Shown here: positions 21,974 through 30,389 of the stretch, in pieces | Position numbering within the stretch: the stretch's first letter is position 1 | How the letters are laid out: every line of letters begins with the position of its first letter | Assembly (NCBI GenBank): GCA_951217055.1 | Contig: OX578285.1 | Coordinates: 52,454,024-52,518,023 of the forward strand | DNA: 64,000 nt | Direction of reading: 5' to 3' | From: Gerris lacustris | Taxonomy: Eukaryota; Arthropoda; Insecta; Hemiptera; Gerridae | Program-made: the position numbers and the translations under genes | The notes under the pieces: generated by a model | What the model was told of the DNA's origin: nothing | Databases searched by the model: none | Seen by the model: only the letters and a program-made list of their open reading frames with translations

Positions 21974-23016
21974 GGTTTCTGTATTCTTTACCTTAGTTGT
22001 ATCTATTTGCAAAATTGGGGGAAGAATGAATGACGATAAGTGGTTCAAAATTGGGGTAATAGGTGTGCAATGAAACTTAAAAAGCAAATAAATTTGACGC
22101 CATTTTTTTTTTTTTTTTTTTTTTTTTTGGTTTCTGTATTCTTCACCTTAGTTGTATCTATTTGCAAAATTGGGGGAAGAATGAATGACGATAAGTGGTT
22201 CAAAATTGGGGTAATAGGTGTGCAATGAAACTTAAAAAGCAAATAAATTTGACTCCATTTTTTTTTTTTTTTTTTTGGATTCTGTATTCTTCGCCATAGT
22301 TGTTTCTATGTGCAAAATTTGGGGAAGATTGAATCACGGGAAGTGGTTCAAAATTGGGGAAACGGAAATGTGCGATGAAACTTACAAAGCAAAGTAATAT
22401 AAGACCAGTAAAAAACCAGCAAGCTTCTCTAATCTCTGTTGTCGAACTCTTTCTTCTCAGTTCTCGCGAATGGTATCAAACTGAAAATTGTGTTTTACTC
22501 TTGTCGCTTACGTTAGCTTCTTTTTTCAGCAACCTCTATTTTTTTTTTTTTTTTTTCTTAGAATAATACTTACTATTCATATCAAACTACTTGTAACCGT
22601 CTTTGTCAAATGAGTTTGAGTGGGTAGCTTAGGAAACTCGAAAAAATAGGCTGAGGAGCCCATGAAGCCCCATCCCGCCCCATTTTTTCGACTTTCCTGC
22701 GCTTTCATCTCATTTGGCTTAGACTATAGTTTTTTTTTTTACTCCAACATATCGACGTGAACGATAATAAAAAAGGAAATAGTCATTTTACTACAAAGAG
22801 TACCTCTTATTACAGTAAACTATTTAATTTTTCTCTTAGAGTTTTTACGCTCTATTGCGATAATATTTTATAAATATTGAATTTATTTGTTTTAGATTCC
22901 TTGTCGAGGTATTGATGCAAAGTGATAAATATGATAGACCTACCCTGAGTCAAAATAGTATCTCCTTCCATCTATCTCAAGAAAAAGAAGAAAAGAAGAA
23001 GAAATGCGCTTGCTAG
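6237..23016 (+). CDS. Rab32: Rab32-family small GTPase (lightoid-like), split gene
   Basis: Joining 6237..6309, 9550..9588, 17780..18025, 20760..20941, 21455..21576 and 22896..23016 gives one frame of 260 residues; skipping the 39-base exon gives 247. Seen: a P-loop GDPTVGKTS, switch I IGVDFALK, switch II WDIAGQERF followed by TRVYYKDA, NKCD split over an intron, ETSAKE, and a C-terminal CAC for double geranylgeranylation. IGVDFALK and the run LKWKNDLDSK are hallmarks of the Rab32/Rab38 group, which directs cargo to lysosome-related organelles such as pigment granules. The core is about the usual size; the N-terminus adds an acidic extension. An internal Met at 17788 could give a shorter form. 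The first two exons are my inference from matching splice phase and sequence similarity. Confidence 0.9.
6768..7260 (+). repeat. interspersed repeat with GCxGCC/CTGCC blocks, copy 1
   Basis: From 'ttttactgacgag' through 'gctgccttgttgcatacaat' to 'gaaactgctaaaatac', this matches 25004..25400 in the same orientation. Both copies have several ctgcc/ggcag blocks and continue into similar AT-rich sequence. No coding capacity is seen. Probably a non-autonomous DNA transposon. Confidence 0.65.
8455..8958 (+). pseudogene. Jockey-type non-LTR retrotransposon reverse transcriptase fragment
   Basis: An uninterrupted frame of 167 codons whose middle matches the start of a non-LTR reverse transcriptase: SYRPISLHPIFDK, EKLLLKRI, QLGFRSQHSTIQ, an A-motif relic in QAFDRIWHQGLLWKL, and LKSYLHDRQFHV. 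Homology fades after about 8860 and the catalytic YADD block is missing. The usual FLDxxxAFD is FLYAAQAFD, so a catalytic Asp is lost. It is a 5'- and 3'-truncated relic in a Rab32 intron. Confidence 0.85.
9000..9060. repeat. small inverted repeat
   Basis: 'ggcactatttggacat' at about 8971..8986 is inverted as 'atgtccaaatagtgct' near 9030..9045, about 45 bases apart. It lies just after the Jockey fragment and inside the foldback element. No other feature is seen here. Confidence 0.5.
9550..9588 (+). CDS. Rab32: Rab32 39-base acidic microexon (inferred)
   Basis: A cttttttacag acceptor ends at 9549 and a c|gtaagt donor starts at 9589. The 39 bases are phase 1 on both sides, so inclusion or skipping keeps the frame. 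It encodes DEEEEFYSPSES after a junction His, closely repeating the DEEEEYFSPIQS of exon 1. The base sequence is also alike, including the donor, which points to an exon duplication. It may be a cassette exon or an alternative to exon 1. Confidence 0.65.
10562..11276 (+). repeat. 65-bp tandem minisatellite, 11 copies
   Basis: Eleven units of 65 bp begin with accatcacagtcat or acaatcacagtcat. The first starts at 10562, the second at 10627, the third at 10692 and the last at 11212. Units differ at a few linked sites: 'tatacctcacatggtattc' against 'aaacctcacatgatatcc'. The two types partly alternate, which suggests growth by dimers. A decayed twelfth unit follows at about 11280..11335. It lies in the intron before the Rab32 core exons. 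Confidence 0.95.
11340..13390. other. intron sequence without recognised genes
   Basis: Part of the Rab32 intron. I see AT-rich sequence, 'caaattcaaattcggcc'-like phrases near 12250 and 12420 and no coding similarity. It may contain old unclassified repeats. Confidence 0.5.
13395..14345 (+). pseudogene. RTE-type non-LTR retrotransposon endonuclease relic
   Basis: One frame, broken by several stops, carries the hallmarks of the apurinic-type endonuclease of RTE elements: TFIQVYAPTNESTEE, VTGDMNIQVG (usually GDFNA.VG), LQIMNTFYKKK, KWTWISPN, NEIDYN and SDHRMVWGK. Stops interrupt after STEE, after GYGK and after SPNAV. Similarity fades after about 14130 before any reverse transcriptase. It lies in the Rab32 intron just upstream of the Penelope-like element. 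Confidence 0.8.
14395..14620 (-). pseudogene. inverted GIY-YIG fragment of a Penelope-like element
   Basis: The minus strand reads CGVYQIPCSCGKNYIGQTGK, the start of a GIY-YIG nuclease as found at the C-terminus of Penelope-like elements. The bases match about 16435..16640 of the neighbouring plus-strand element, but inverted and with better preserved motifs (YIGQTG against YTGRTG). Penelope elements are known to carry such inverted partial copies. The plus-strand open frame at 14483..14767 partly overlaps this and is not a gene. Confidence 0.8.
15201..15536. mobile_element. 336-bp foldback element with 11-bp target duplication
   Basis: It interrupts the Penelope-like reverse transcriptase. 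The 11 bases tcaatttactt flank it at 15190..15200 and 15537..15547. The ends are inverted over roughly 90 bases (attagaaggtctttagggat on both strands). Each inner arm end holds a ctgaagatgcccag...gggcgaaatatagc hairpin motif, minus strand at about 15296..15325 and plus strand at 15451..15481. No coding sequence is present. Confidence 0.85.
16919..16953 (+). repeat. hairpin motif at the 3' end of the Penelope-like element
   Basis: CTGAAGAT, a loosely paired stem, then GCGAAACGTCGG. It lies about 180 bases after the GIY-YIG domain, and the following 'tttcaccggaaaacctatatat' resembles 59320..59340 after another motif copy. This ties the motif to the terminal region of the element. Confidence 0.55.
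16996..17779. other. intron sequence before the Rab32 core exon
   Basis: No gene seen. A 'acatacatacatacatatgt' microsatellite-like run lies at about 17647..17660. The polypyrimidine tract and branch region of the 17780 acceptor are at its end. Confidence 0.5.
17780..18025 (+). CDS. Rab32: Rab32 exon with P-loop and switch I
   Basis: Acceptor tttttgcag ends at 17779; donor gtgagt begins at 18026; phase 1 in and out. After a short Ser/Arg/Pro-rich lead (TPSRNSLRLPKSPRKG) it encodes KLFKIIIIGDPTVGKTS, the switch I IGVDFALK and the start of switch II (LWDIA). The Met at 17788 is a possible alternative start. Confidence 0.95.
18572..18615. repeat. perfect 21-bp inverted repeat with 2-base spacer
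   Basis: caatgaaactacttagaagt-a at 18572..18592 is exactly complemented at 18595..18615. It lies in the Rab32 intron after the P-loop exon. It could extrude as a cruciform or fold as an RNA hairpin; no function is evident. Confidence 0.9.
19085..19258 (+). repeat. 40-bp tandem array inside the transposon
   Basis: Three to five imperfect copies of a unit made of ttaagggtatcctatggatg and tccttaacgggattgtccag. The blocks look like multiplied subterminal sites. Confidence 0.8.
19433..19505 (+). repeat. tRNA-like sequence
   Basis: An A-box-like tggctgagtgg and a B-box-like ggttcaaatc lie 39 bases apart, with gggac / gtccc flanking a possible anticodon arm. The layout recalls a serine- or leucine-type tRNA without its long variable arm. 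It lies inside a transposon, so a captured tRNA relic or SINE head is more likely than an active gene. Confidence 0.4.
20136..20315. mobile_element. 180-bp hAT-like MITE
   Basis: The ends CAGGGGTGTCCA and TGGACATCCCTG are inverted, and the 8 bases cctcagct are repeated on both sides (20128..20135 and 20316..20323). The inside is G-rich with a small palindrome, tatggcgcaagctgcgccata, read in two halves around 20161..20181. Two open frames over it are artefacts of the G-rich sequence. Confidence 0.88.
20760..20941 (+). CDS. Rab32: Rab32 exon with switch II and most of the NKxD motif
   Basis: The intron ends ttgttgaag at 20759 and the donor gtaatt begins at 20942. It completes the Gly of DIAGQERF and runs TWMTRVYYKDAHG to LLANK. 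The final phase is 0. The NKCD guanine-binding motif is split here, with CD on the next exon. The fit to Rab32 proteins is strong (LKWKNDLDSK, LPIGS). Confidence 0.95.
21455..21576 (+). CDS. Rab32: Rab32 exon with ETSAK motif
   Basis: The acceptor tttatttccag ends at 21454 and the donor gtaagt begins at 21577. It encodes CDLPNRAVEQ, then FIGWTETSAKEG and VNDSMK. ETSAK is the fifth guanine-contact motif. It ends in phase 2. Confidence 0.95.
21793..22385 (+). repeat. about 155-bp tandem repeat with poly-T spacers, four copies
   Basis: The phrase tggttcaaaattgggg starts at 21885, 22041, 22196 and 22344, so the spacing is 156, 155 and 148 bases. Each unit has a run of 18 to 30 T, then tctgtattctt, a 'ttgcaaaattgggg' block and 'gatgaaacttaaaaagcaa'. 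It lies in the last Rab32 intron. The lysine-rich and phenylalanine-rich open frames here come only from the T runs. Confidence 0.93.
22896..23016 (+). CDS. Rab32: Rab32 last exon with CxC prenylation motif
   Basis: The acceptor tttgttttag ends at 22895. It encodes KFLVEVLMQSDKYDRP, a Ser-rich linker and a lysine-rich tail that ends KKKKCAC before TAG at 23014..23016. A C-terminal CxC is a standard double geranylgeranylation signal of Rab proteins. The basic run just before it is typical of the hypervariable tail. Confidence 0.93.
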
Positions 23017-23887
23017 CCAAGTTTCAAGGATCGGTTGGCTCAGCTTTTGGAGCTACATCCTCCAACAGTTACATACAGTTAAAAAAACTGTATTGATATG
23101 GATTTTCTTAAGAATAATTCTTGATTTCTTCAGAAGATTAAATAAGTAGAAGTGTGCCCTAAAAGAAGGGTGTGTGTGTGGGGGGGGGGGGGTAGGTATA
23201 ATCTGAAATTACTAGGGCTTAAGCGCGACATTAAAACGGATTTACGGCGAACAGATAAGTTCTTAATTTGGAATGAGAGTATGTCAAACTGGTTTATGAG
23301 TAAGCTCTATGGTTGATATAATCGTAATTATCTAGATTTTTCTGTTTAAAACCAATCTCATTGCATACTCAATTTCAAATACCCTCGTGTTAGCTATAGT
23401 AGTGGGGGTCTTGGTGAGCTTGGATGCATTAAAAAATAATTAATGAGTGTTTTGGGTGCAAACTCAAATTTAATTATGTACTTACTTTGACAGACAATTT
23501 GACGTATTGCACGATTATAAATAAAACTACAATCGAAGTATTGCAGCTGGTCACATTTATTCGCTGTATTAATTAATCAAACATTAAAATCTTCACATCT
23601 TCACATTAAAAATAAGTGGTTTTAATTGCAATAGTTCTCTGGTCAATTAAATATAAAAATAATGTCGCCCGTTCTCACCATAGACGCACAATATTATCTC
23701 TAAAAGAAATATTAGAAATAAATAATGTATATCACCATAAACCTAAAAGTCATTGTTAAACTTAAATTGAAAAGAACAATATAATGGTTTAAAATGGACT
23801 TCTTGATGATGTCTCGGCTGAAGTTATAAGTATTTTATAATTGGGCACTTATACTATAGAAAAAAAGTTTTTACTACAGACCGTGTT
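23017..23887 (+). other. Rab32 3' flank, possible 3' UTR
   Basis: Non-coding sequence after the stop. An AATAAA at 23519..23524 could be the polyadenylation signal, giving a 3' UTR near 520 bases. A run of G at about 23181..23192 is the only other notable feature. Confidence 0.35.
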
Positions 23888-24178
23888 CAAGGATCTTATA
23901 TAAAGCGGATGTAATGTTAAGAAGGGGTTTAAGGCAAAAAAGTGACCCCATGAAGGTAAGAGAAATTGGAGAAAAAATCATACTGCGCATGCTCCACGAC
24001 CTTTGAACTGGGACAAATTACCTTTTTTAACAGGTTATAACCTGACAACTATTAACAAATTCTTGGTAACCTATAACCAAGAGGAAGGTAATTTGTCCCA
24101 TTGGAGCTAATATTTTACATATCTTCATGGGGTCACTTTGTTGCCTCAACCCTCTATCCCCTTTATATAAGATCCTTG
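23888..24178. mobile_element. 291-bp MITE, copy 1
   Basis: It has inverted ends CAAGGATCTTATATAAAG / CTTTATATAAGATCCTTG and near-complete inner palindromy (gggacaaattacctt twice, inverted). Flanks accgtgtt and accgtgtc look like an 8-bp target duplication with one change. Copy 2 at 24336 is the same length in the opposite orientation. Confidence 0.92.
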
Positions 24179-24335
24179 ACCGTGTCCAAGATCTGATTGA
24201 CCGCACTGCGATCATTTGGCTGCTCGTAATATGATTTATAACCTTCTGGTTTCACTCATATAATAAACAGCAAACTTAAGAAATGATCCCTCCAATGTGT
24301 TGCCCTCCTCAACGAGTTTTTAACGTCGATAAAAC

Positions 24336-24626
24336 CAAGGATCTTATATAAAGGGGATAGAGGGTTGAGGCAAAAAAGTGACCCCATGAAGATATGTAAA
24401 ATGTTAGCTCCAATGGGACAAATTACCTTCCTCTTGGTTATAGGTTACCAAGAATTTGTTTATAGTTGTCAGGTTATAACCTGTTAAAAAAGGTAATTTG
24501 TCCCAGTTCAAAGGTCGTGGAGCATGCGCAGTATGATTTTTTCTCCAATTTCTCTTACCTTCATGGGGTCACTTTTTTGCCTTAAACCCCTTCTTAACAT
24601 TACATCCGCTTTATATAAGATCCTTG
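24336..24626. mobile_element. 291-bp MITE, copy 2
   Basis: Nearly the exact reverse complement of 23888..24178. A perfect 8-bp direct repeat gataaaac flanks it (24328..24335 and 24627..24634), so it arrived as its own insertion, 157 bases from copy 1. An 8-bp duplication fits hAT or related transposases; the family is not certain. Confidence 0.94.
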
Positions 24627-25003
24627 GATAAAACATGATTTAGAGAGGCTCTTTTTGTTAGGCAAATGAATGTGCTGTACGTCTCTTCTACCGATATATA
24701 GGAGAAATCGATCTATTAATGACCGTGCAGTACCTTATTTTTGTTATATCGGATGTTTGATTAGACTAATCGATATTATAACTTCTATTCGCTAAAGAGA
24801 TGATTTTCCAGTCTAAAGGACTGTTTCACAAAGGGACACAATCCCCACAGTTTATTAAACAAGCTTGCCTCCACAATCGAAATTTAACATATAAATGCAA
24901 AGTGAGAAACCTAAAATAAAAGCATTTTAAATTTTGGACCACCATTAAAAATGAAAAGAACCTCAAATAATGCACTATTTTAAAGATCTTTTTTTAAATA
25001 AGA

Positions 25004-25862
25004 ATAGTTATTTAAGTAACTAGGCAGCAAAATGGAATTTTACTGACGAGTAATTAGATTAACCTCCAAGCCGAGGCAGGTAATTTACCTATTTGACTGC
25101 CGAAGTGAAGCCGAGGCAGAAATGTTTTCTTTGCTGCCTTGTTGCATACAATATTTTATCTACGGGCGGCAGAAAAATGAAACTGCTAAAATATCATCTT
25201 TATTAATACAACATAGTTAATTACTATGTTATATCAATAAGATAACATATGTATTAACTAAAATTAATGTTCATAAAGAAATCAAATAAGAAGCTTGGGA
25301 AAAATAACAATAAGTGAATAGCAAACTGAATCTATAACAACAAATTACATAACACACAAAACTTCTGAATGAATAATGCACGCAATATAAAATAGTTATT
25401 TATGTTTTTAATAATAAATTACTAAAAGTATTAAAGATATCTTCTGTAGCTTAGAAGGAAAGAAATAACTAGGATAAATCAAGAAAAGTAGCTAGTCTAA
25501 TCTAGAATGACTTCAATAATAAGGATGTTTACATGAAGCAGCAGTGTAGCCAGTGACTCCGCTATTTTTTTAATTAAAGATCTACTATTCATTGAACTTA
25601 TTTAACAGAATTAACAAATATAAACTAATTATTTTATTATTAAAACGTTTATTTATTAAAAATTACTTATTGAACTATAATATTTAATGTTATAAGATAG
25701 AGATAATAGTATAAACTATTATTGCCAACATTATAAAGTTAAAAATTTTGCTGCATAGGCAGCAAAACTTTCCCTCATTTTACCGTCTAGGCCGTAAAAT
25801 CACATTACTCTCCCAGAAATCAGTTCAATATTGCCTCATTTTGCTGCCGCAAGTAAATAAAA
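25004..25862 (+). repeat. interspersed repeat, copy 2 of the 6768 family
   Basis: Starts taactaggcagcaaaatgg and matches 6785..7260 through 'gctgccttgttgcatacaat'. Near its right end 'attttgctgccgcaagtaa' inverts the start, so it may be a full 860-bp element with ends near TTACTTGCGGCAGCAAAAT. No coding sequence. Confidence 0.65.
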
Positions 25863-26517
25863 AATATTGTTCTTTTACACAGATTCTGTTCAGACCGCAG
25901 TAAAGCCTTTCGAAAATGAAGAAATATTATGTTTTAAAAATTTGGAAAATTTCTTATTGAAAAGAGGTTAAAAGAGAAATTTAGAAAGAGCAAGAGGTAA
26001 AATTTTCTTAAACAAAATAAATAGAAATAAACAGAAACACATAAAAATCAAGAAATAAAAACAATGCTGGCGCCCGCGACCAAATTTAAGAGATTTTCTC
26101 AAAACCAGCTATAGTGTAAGCGTGCTTTTTCTCATTTCACTTACTTTTTTGCCTACTTAAAATTGGAATATTTTATATTAAAGAACACTATTTTAAAGCT
26201 TACTACATGCGCCAACTTTTGTAAACTTTTTACATTATCCACGTTGTTGGTTTTTAGTTTTAACAGCTCAAAAGTTTTCCAATTTTTTAAATATAACAAT
26301 TTTTAATTCTCGAATGGTTTATTTTGATCAATATTTTTTTCTATTTGAATAAAATCTGATCTTTAAAATAGAGCATACCACAATGATCCTGCTATAATCG
26401 TTTTTGAGTAATCAAATGTTTTTAAAGATAAAGTAGCCGATTTTTTTAAACACTTGTTGACTGCCTTATAGATGTAGTATCACCTCATAAAGAATTGACA
26501 TCTGGGTGCAAAACACC

Positions 26518-26520
<3 letters not shown>

Positions 26521-26591
<71 letters not shown>
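26521..26591. repeat. (TA)n microsatellite
   Basis: About 35 TA units. It is followed at once by the first copy of a 31-base block (26593..26623) that is copied again in the hairpin downstream. Open frames coding Tyr-Ile runs here are artefacts. Confidence 0.97.
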
Positions 26592-26596
<5 letters not shown>

Positions 26597-26851
26597 ATTT
26601 GCGAGAGACACCAAGGGATGTGCCACGCAAGCGTGACACATAGGAACTGTTCCAACATCAGACATAACGTCATTAAGATGCTGGCTCGGCATTACGCTAT
26701 GTCCTGCATCGTTTCGTCGCGTCCGACTCATCAGGGGCCCGACGATGCCCACCCAACTCTGGACCTATACTAGATCAAGAAGATCAGATATAGGACTTAT
26801 CAGAGACGAGGGTGCTCTCATACCGCCATTCTTGCTTGGCTGGCAAAACAC

Positions 26852-26945
26852 ATCAGCAGAGTAATACCGTGTTTTTGCACACTCCAATAGGCTACACAAT
26901 TTGCGAGAGACACCAAGGGATGTGCAAAAACACGGTATTACTCTG

Positions 26946-26950
<5 letters not shown>
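26852..26950. repeat. 30-bp perfect inverted repeat around a duplicated block
   Basis: Arm 26852..26881 (atcagcagagtaataccgtg...) is exactly complemented at 26921..26950. The 39-base spacer and arm edge contain 26895..26925, a direct copy of 26593..26623 (cacaatttgcgagagacacc...). The right arm runs straight into another TA tract (26950..27001). Confidence 0.92.
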
Positions 26951-26992
<42 letters not shown>

Positions 26993-27144
26993 ATATATAT
27001 AATGAAAGAAAATACGACTTTTGCTATTGTTAATTTTTATTAAAAAATCTTCAAAAATTAAGAATCTATATTATTTAAAAATTTTACATATATATTAGAC
27101 ATCATGTAAACTAATCAATTATTTTGTTAATTTAGAAATAAAGA

Positions 27145-27180
27145 CTGATGATGGGTCTTACGTGGGGTCGAAACGTCTCG
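27145..27180 (+). repeat. CTGATGA...GAAACGTC hammerhead-like motif
   Basis: CTGATGA followed 18 bases later by GAAACGTC is the nearest match in the window to the conserved hammerhead core (CUGANGA and GAAA). The sequence between does not pair well as helix II, so it is probably decayed. The flank 'ataaagactg' matches the copy near 50358 on the other strand. Confidence 0.35.
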
Positions 27181-27715
27181 CTTAAATATGGATTAATTCT
27201 AATTTATTTCACACCCAATTAACCATTTAAAATTTTAAAAAAAATGTTTTCAACGTGTTTTATAAAAATAAAGAGTTAAAGTAAAAATGACCTCCAGTGG
27301 TTCTTATTATTATTAGATTTATTCTTTATTTTATTCTGTTGTAAAGGGCCCCTTACACGTCAAACATCTTGTTTGCGGAAACATGACGGTTTGACGTCAT
27401 GGCCTAATTTTGCCCGACATCAGGTTTGTGTATGGAGGCCTTTAAGGAAGTTTTAGCTCTTTTACATCATTATTTATTTTGAATAGTTACTTTTCTCTTT
27501 TAACCTTATCTCACTCTGAATGTTGCTGAACGTTGGCCTTGTGAATTTATGTTTTTTTCTATGAGTGAATCCCCCTCACAAGACGACAAAGTCAATTTGA
27601 GATAGTTGCTGGTACTTATAACCATAGCACATAACCTACGAGTATAATTCAAATTATTTTAAAGAAGCTTGGTTAATAATCTCATCAGCAAGTTTTTCTA
27701 ACATTGTCTGAAAAT

Positions 27716-28303
27716 ATGTAATAGTACATTACGCGTCGAGTGCGGAAAGTAGCATTTTGCATGCGAGTGTGGAGTTTGCACCCGAGCGACAGCGAGGGTA
27801 GTAAAACCACACGAGCAATGCAAAATGCCGTTTTCACACGAGTTGCGTACCGTACTTTATCTACGATTGTTAGATTTAAATAATAAATACAGAAAAAAAT
27901 AAACTTGCTGTATGTAAGTTCGTATCTCTCCCTTGATAAAGATGGCATTAATTCTTGAGTTGTATTTTATGCCGAATTAATTATTTCTTGAGGAGTATTA
28001 TTCTCCACATTTTCGTTAAAGTCACTTGATTCACTCATTGTTTTTCACTAAAAACTCGATCTAAACAGTTACTTTAATAAAAGAACAGCAAATTAGTTTC
28101 GTTAAATGTAAACAAACTCGCTAATCGTGCGTAAAGCTGAAGAATTCCTCTTCTTTACCACCCTAGGGTGGTAAAGAAGAGGAATTCTTCAGAACTATGA
28201 GACGCACATGCGCAATGAATACAAGAACTTAAAGATTCACTTTCTACACATCTTAACAGAGATGCAATGTTTATATTTCGTATCAATCGTAGATAAAAGT
28301 AAT
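27716..28303. mobile_element. composite palindromic element, copy A
   Basis: Matches 35138..35713 in inverted orientation. It has three parts: a GC-richer inverted arm pair (27722..27855, gcattttgcatg and atgcaaaatgcc), a middle with a short decayed frame, and a perfect 56-bp palindrome at 28137..28192. An inner inverted pair, actttatctacgattg and caatcgtagataaaagt, frames 27853..28303. The decayed frame on the minus strand reads MPSLSRERYELTYSKF, which resembles the start of proteins of the tyrosine-recombinase (Crypton) type; this is only a guess. Confidence 0.75.
28137..28192. repeat. perfect 56-bp palindrome
   Basis: Two 28-base arms meet with no spacer at ccctag|ggg (between 28164 and 28165). 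The left arm starts ctgaagaattcctcttcttt. The partner in copy B (35241..35296) is the same apart from a few centre and edge changes. Confidence 0.97.
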
Positions 28304-29452
28304 TTTATTGTTATTTCTTAATAATAATGTCATAAAAGAGTCCATTAACAAATCCAAATCCCTGAATATAAGAGTCACTCAACTCCATCAATCTATGATA
28401 ATGTCCTTTAAATTTATTTAAAAGTTTAATCGCTATAACACGATAAGCCGTGATGCAAAAAAAAAAAAAAAAAAAAAACATTGAAAAAGAGACTTTTTGA
28501 CACTATTTTTCACTATTGCACAAAATCGATGATAAGTTAAATACCATCGTCGTAATTTTTAAATGTAGAGTCGTAAATTTATTTCCAATTGCTTTGAATG
28601 AACTAAAAATTATTCGAAATCTTTACCTTAAATAGAATAATTTTACCCCTTTTGCATGTTAAAGTATTTCCAAAAAGTTATATTTATTTTAAAATTTTAT
28701 GTGAGCAAACTATAATTGAGACTTTTTGTTAGAGAAAGAGTGAGCCATACCTAAAAAGTGTCAATTCGAAATATTGACCGATTGAAATTTCAATTAAATA
28801 CTCGAATGAAAAACTCAATTCATTTGAAAAATGAAATATATTCTCATCGAGACCTTTATATCACTCCTAGAATGGTTCCAAACTACTCTCTTACACAATT
28901 AAACAGTTACCAGTTTCACGAAAAATTTTGGAATTGACCACTCAGGGTCCAGACATCTCAATCTTATTTAACTATGATGAAATCTTATGTAACATTCATT
29001 TTTTTTTTAAAGATTTTTCTTTTTATCATTTTAAGTTATCTTAATTAGCAATACCTCTGTTTATATGATTTGGTGTTACTTCTCTCCAAGAGAACATAAA
29101 AGTGTGTCAAATTAAATTGTTGGACCAGTGTCACAATGACTAGTGTCTCAGGTTTTCTCAATCCCGACCTTGACCTTTCCAATCCGTTACAGGGAGTTGC
29201 AACCTATTCACAAGGGAACAGCTGACAAGTCAGTTGTCAATAAATATCTAGATTTATTACAAGAGTCAGCTCTAAATCTAAGTTTCTGCCTAAGTATTTT
29301 TTTCATATTTAAAGTTAGCAGGAGGAAATTTTGTTTATATGATTCTTAATTAATGTTACTGTGTATTTAAAAACTATTTAATTAAAGAAAAATTAAGGAA
29401 TGACTAAATTAATTTTGTAAATAAAAATTATTTCATTGCATTACAATGGTTT
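28304..29452. other. intergenic, nothing recognised
   Basis: AT-rich sequence with an A run at 28458..28479. A short open frame at 29143..29349 has some non-repetitive residues near its start (ELQPIHKGTADKSV) but no family I recognise; I do not call it a gene. Confidence 0.5.
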
Positions 29453-29611
29453 ACTTTTTTAATGTGGGTCGATTTAGGTTAACTTTTTGTTTTCTTATTG
29501 CTGTTTTACATGATTATGTCCAGAAGTGGGACAAAATATAGCCATTTCAAAAATGATTAATTTGGTTTAAATTACTTCAAGTTACCCTAAATCGACCTAC
29601 ATTAAAAAAGA
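29453..29611. repeat. short inverted-repeat element (about 160 bp)
   Basis: ttttttaatgtgggtcgatt at about 29455 is inverted as aaatcgacctacattaaaaa near 29588..29607, with arms of about 28 bases including aggtta / taccct. It is MITE-like. No clear target duplication. Confidence 0.7.
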
Positions 29612-29861
29612 TGATTGAATATAAGGGACAGATAGAACAAACAATATACAGTGGTTTAGTTTATAGAACATGACTTATAAAGTCTAACATATTTTATTAC
29701 CAAGGAAGAACTTTCTTTTTTTATTTAAAAATTAATTTACAGCATGTATATGAAAATAAAATAATATTCAAAATGTACGCAGCGTGTTTTTTTACAGACT
29801 TGTACTTAAAGGTTAGATCTTCAATACTTTAGTTTTATTTCCTAACCACTGAGGAAACAAG

Positions 29862-30385
29862 GACCTACGGATTTTTGCCGATGGAATTAAATTAGGAAGT
29901 ACAAAACTAAATCAGCCCAATTGCCGGCTTGGCCCGGAGTTTTGCCGATGAAACTAAAAACATTAAACACTAGACTGGCACAATTGTCGGCTGGGCCCGT
30001 ATTTATGCTGGTAGAATTAGATTCATTGAATTAAATTAGCATGCATTAACTAAATCGGCCCAGATTTTTGCCGGAGGAATTAAAAACATTAAACTTGATC
30101 AACCTGATTGCCGGCTGGACCCTGATATTTACCGATGGAATTAAATGCATTGAATTGAATTTGGATTCTTAAACTAAATCGGTCCAATTGCCATCCGGGC
30201 AAGGAATTTTTAACCAATTGAATTAAATGCACTGAATTGTATTCGAATACGTTAACTAGACCAGCCCAATTCCCGGCTGGGCCCGGTTTTTCGCTGATTG
30301 AATTCAATGCATTGAATTGAATTAGGATGAGTACAATGAATCGGCCTGATTGCCGTTGGCCTGGATTTTGTTGATGGCAATATAG
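29862..30385 (+). repeat. degenerate tandem repeat, about seven units
   Basis: Units of roughly 65 to 90 bases share 'gccgatggaattaaatgcat', 'ttaactaaatcggcccaatt' and 'gccggctgggccc'. Copies are diverged and of uneven length. A 125-codon open frame on the minus strand (30089..30466) runs through it and shows matching repeats (QFNALNSI, GPAGN), so it is most likely a by-product of a repeat length and not a gene. Confidence 0.8.
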
Positions 30386-30389
30386 TTGA

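Noticed and set aside
21788..22242. Lys-rich and Phe-rich frames on both strands
   Set aside because: By-products of the 155-bp tandem units and their poly-T runs.
26480..26773. Open frames with long Tyr-Ile runs (also at 40026, 41361, 55380 and 55428)
   Set aside because: They only translate (TA)n microsatellites.
27145..27180. Active hammerhead ribozyme
   Set aside because: The core motifs are present but helix II does not pair and no helix I or III partner is visible.
29143..29349. 68-codon plus-strand frame
   Set aside because: No recognisable family, ends in low-complexity residues, no splice or promoter context.
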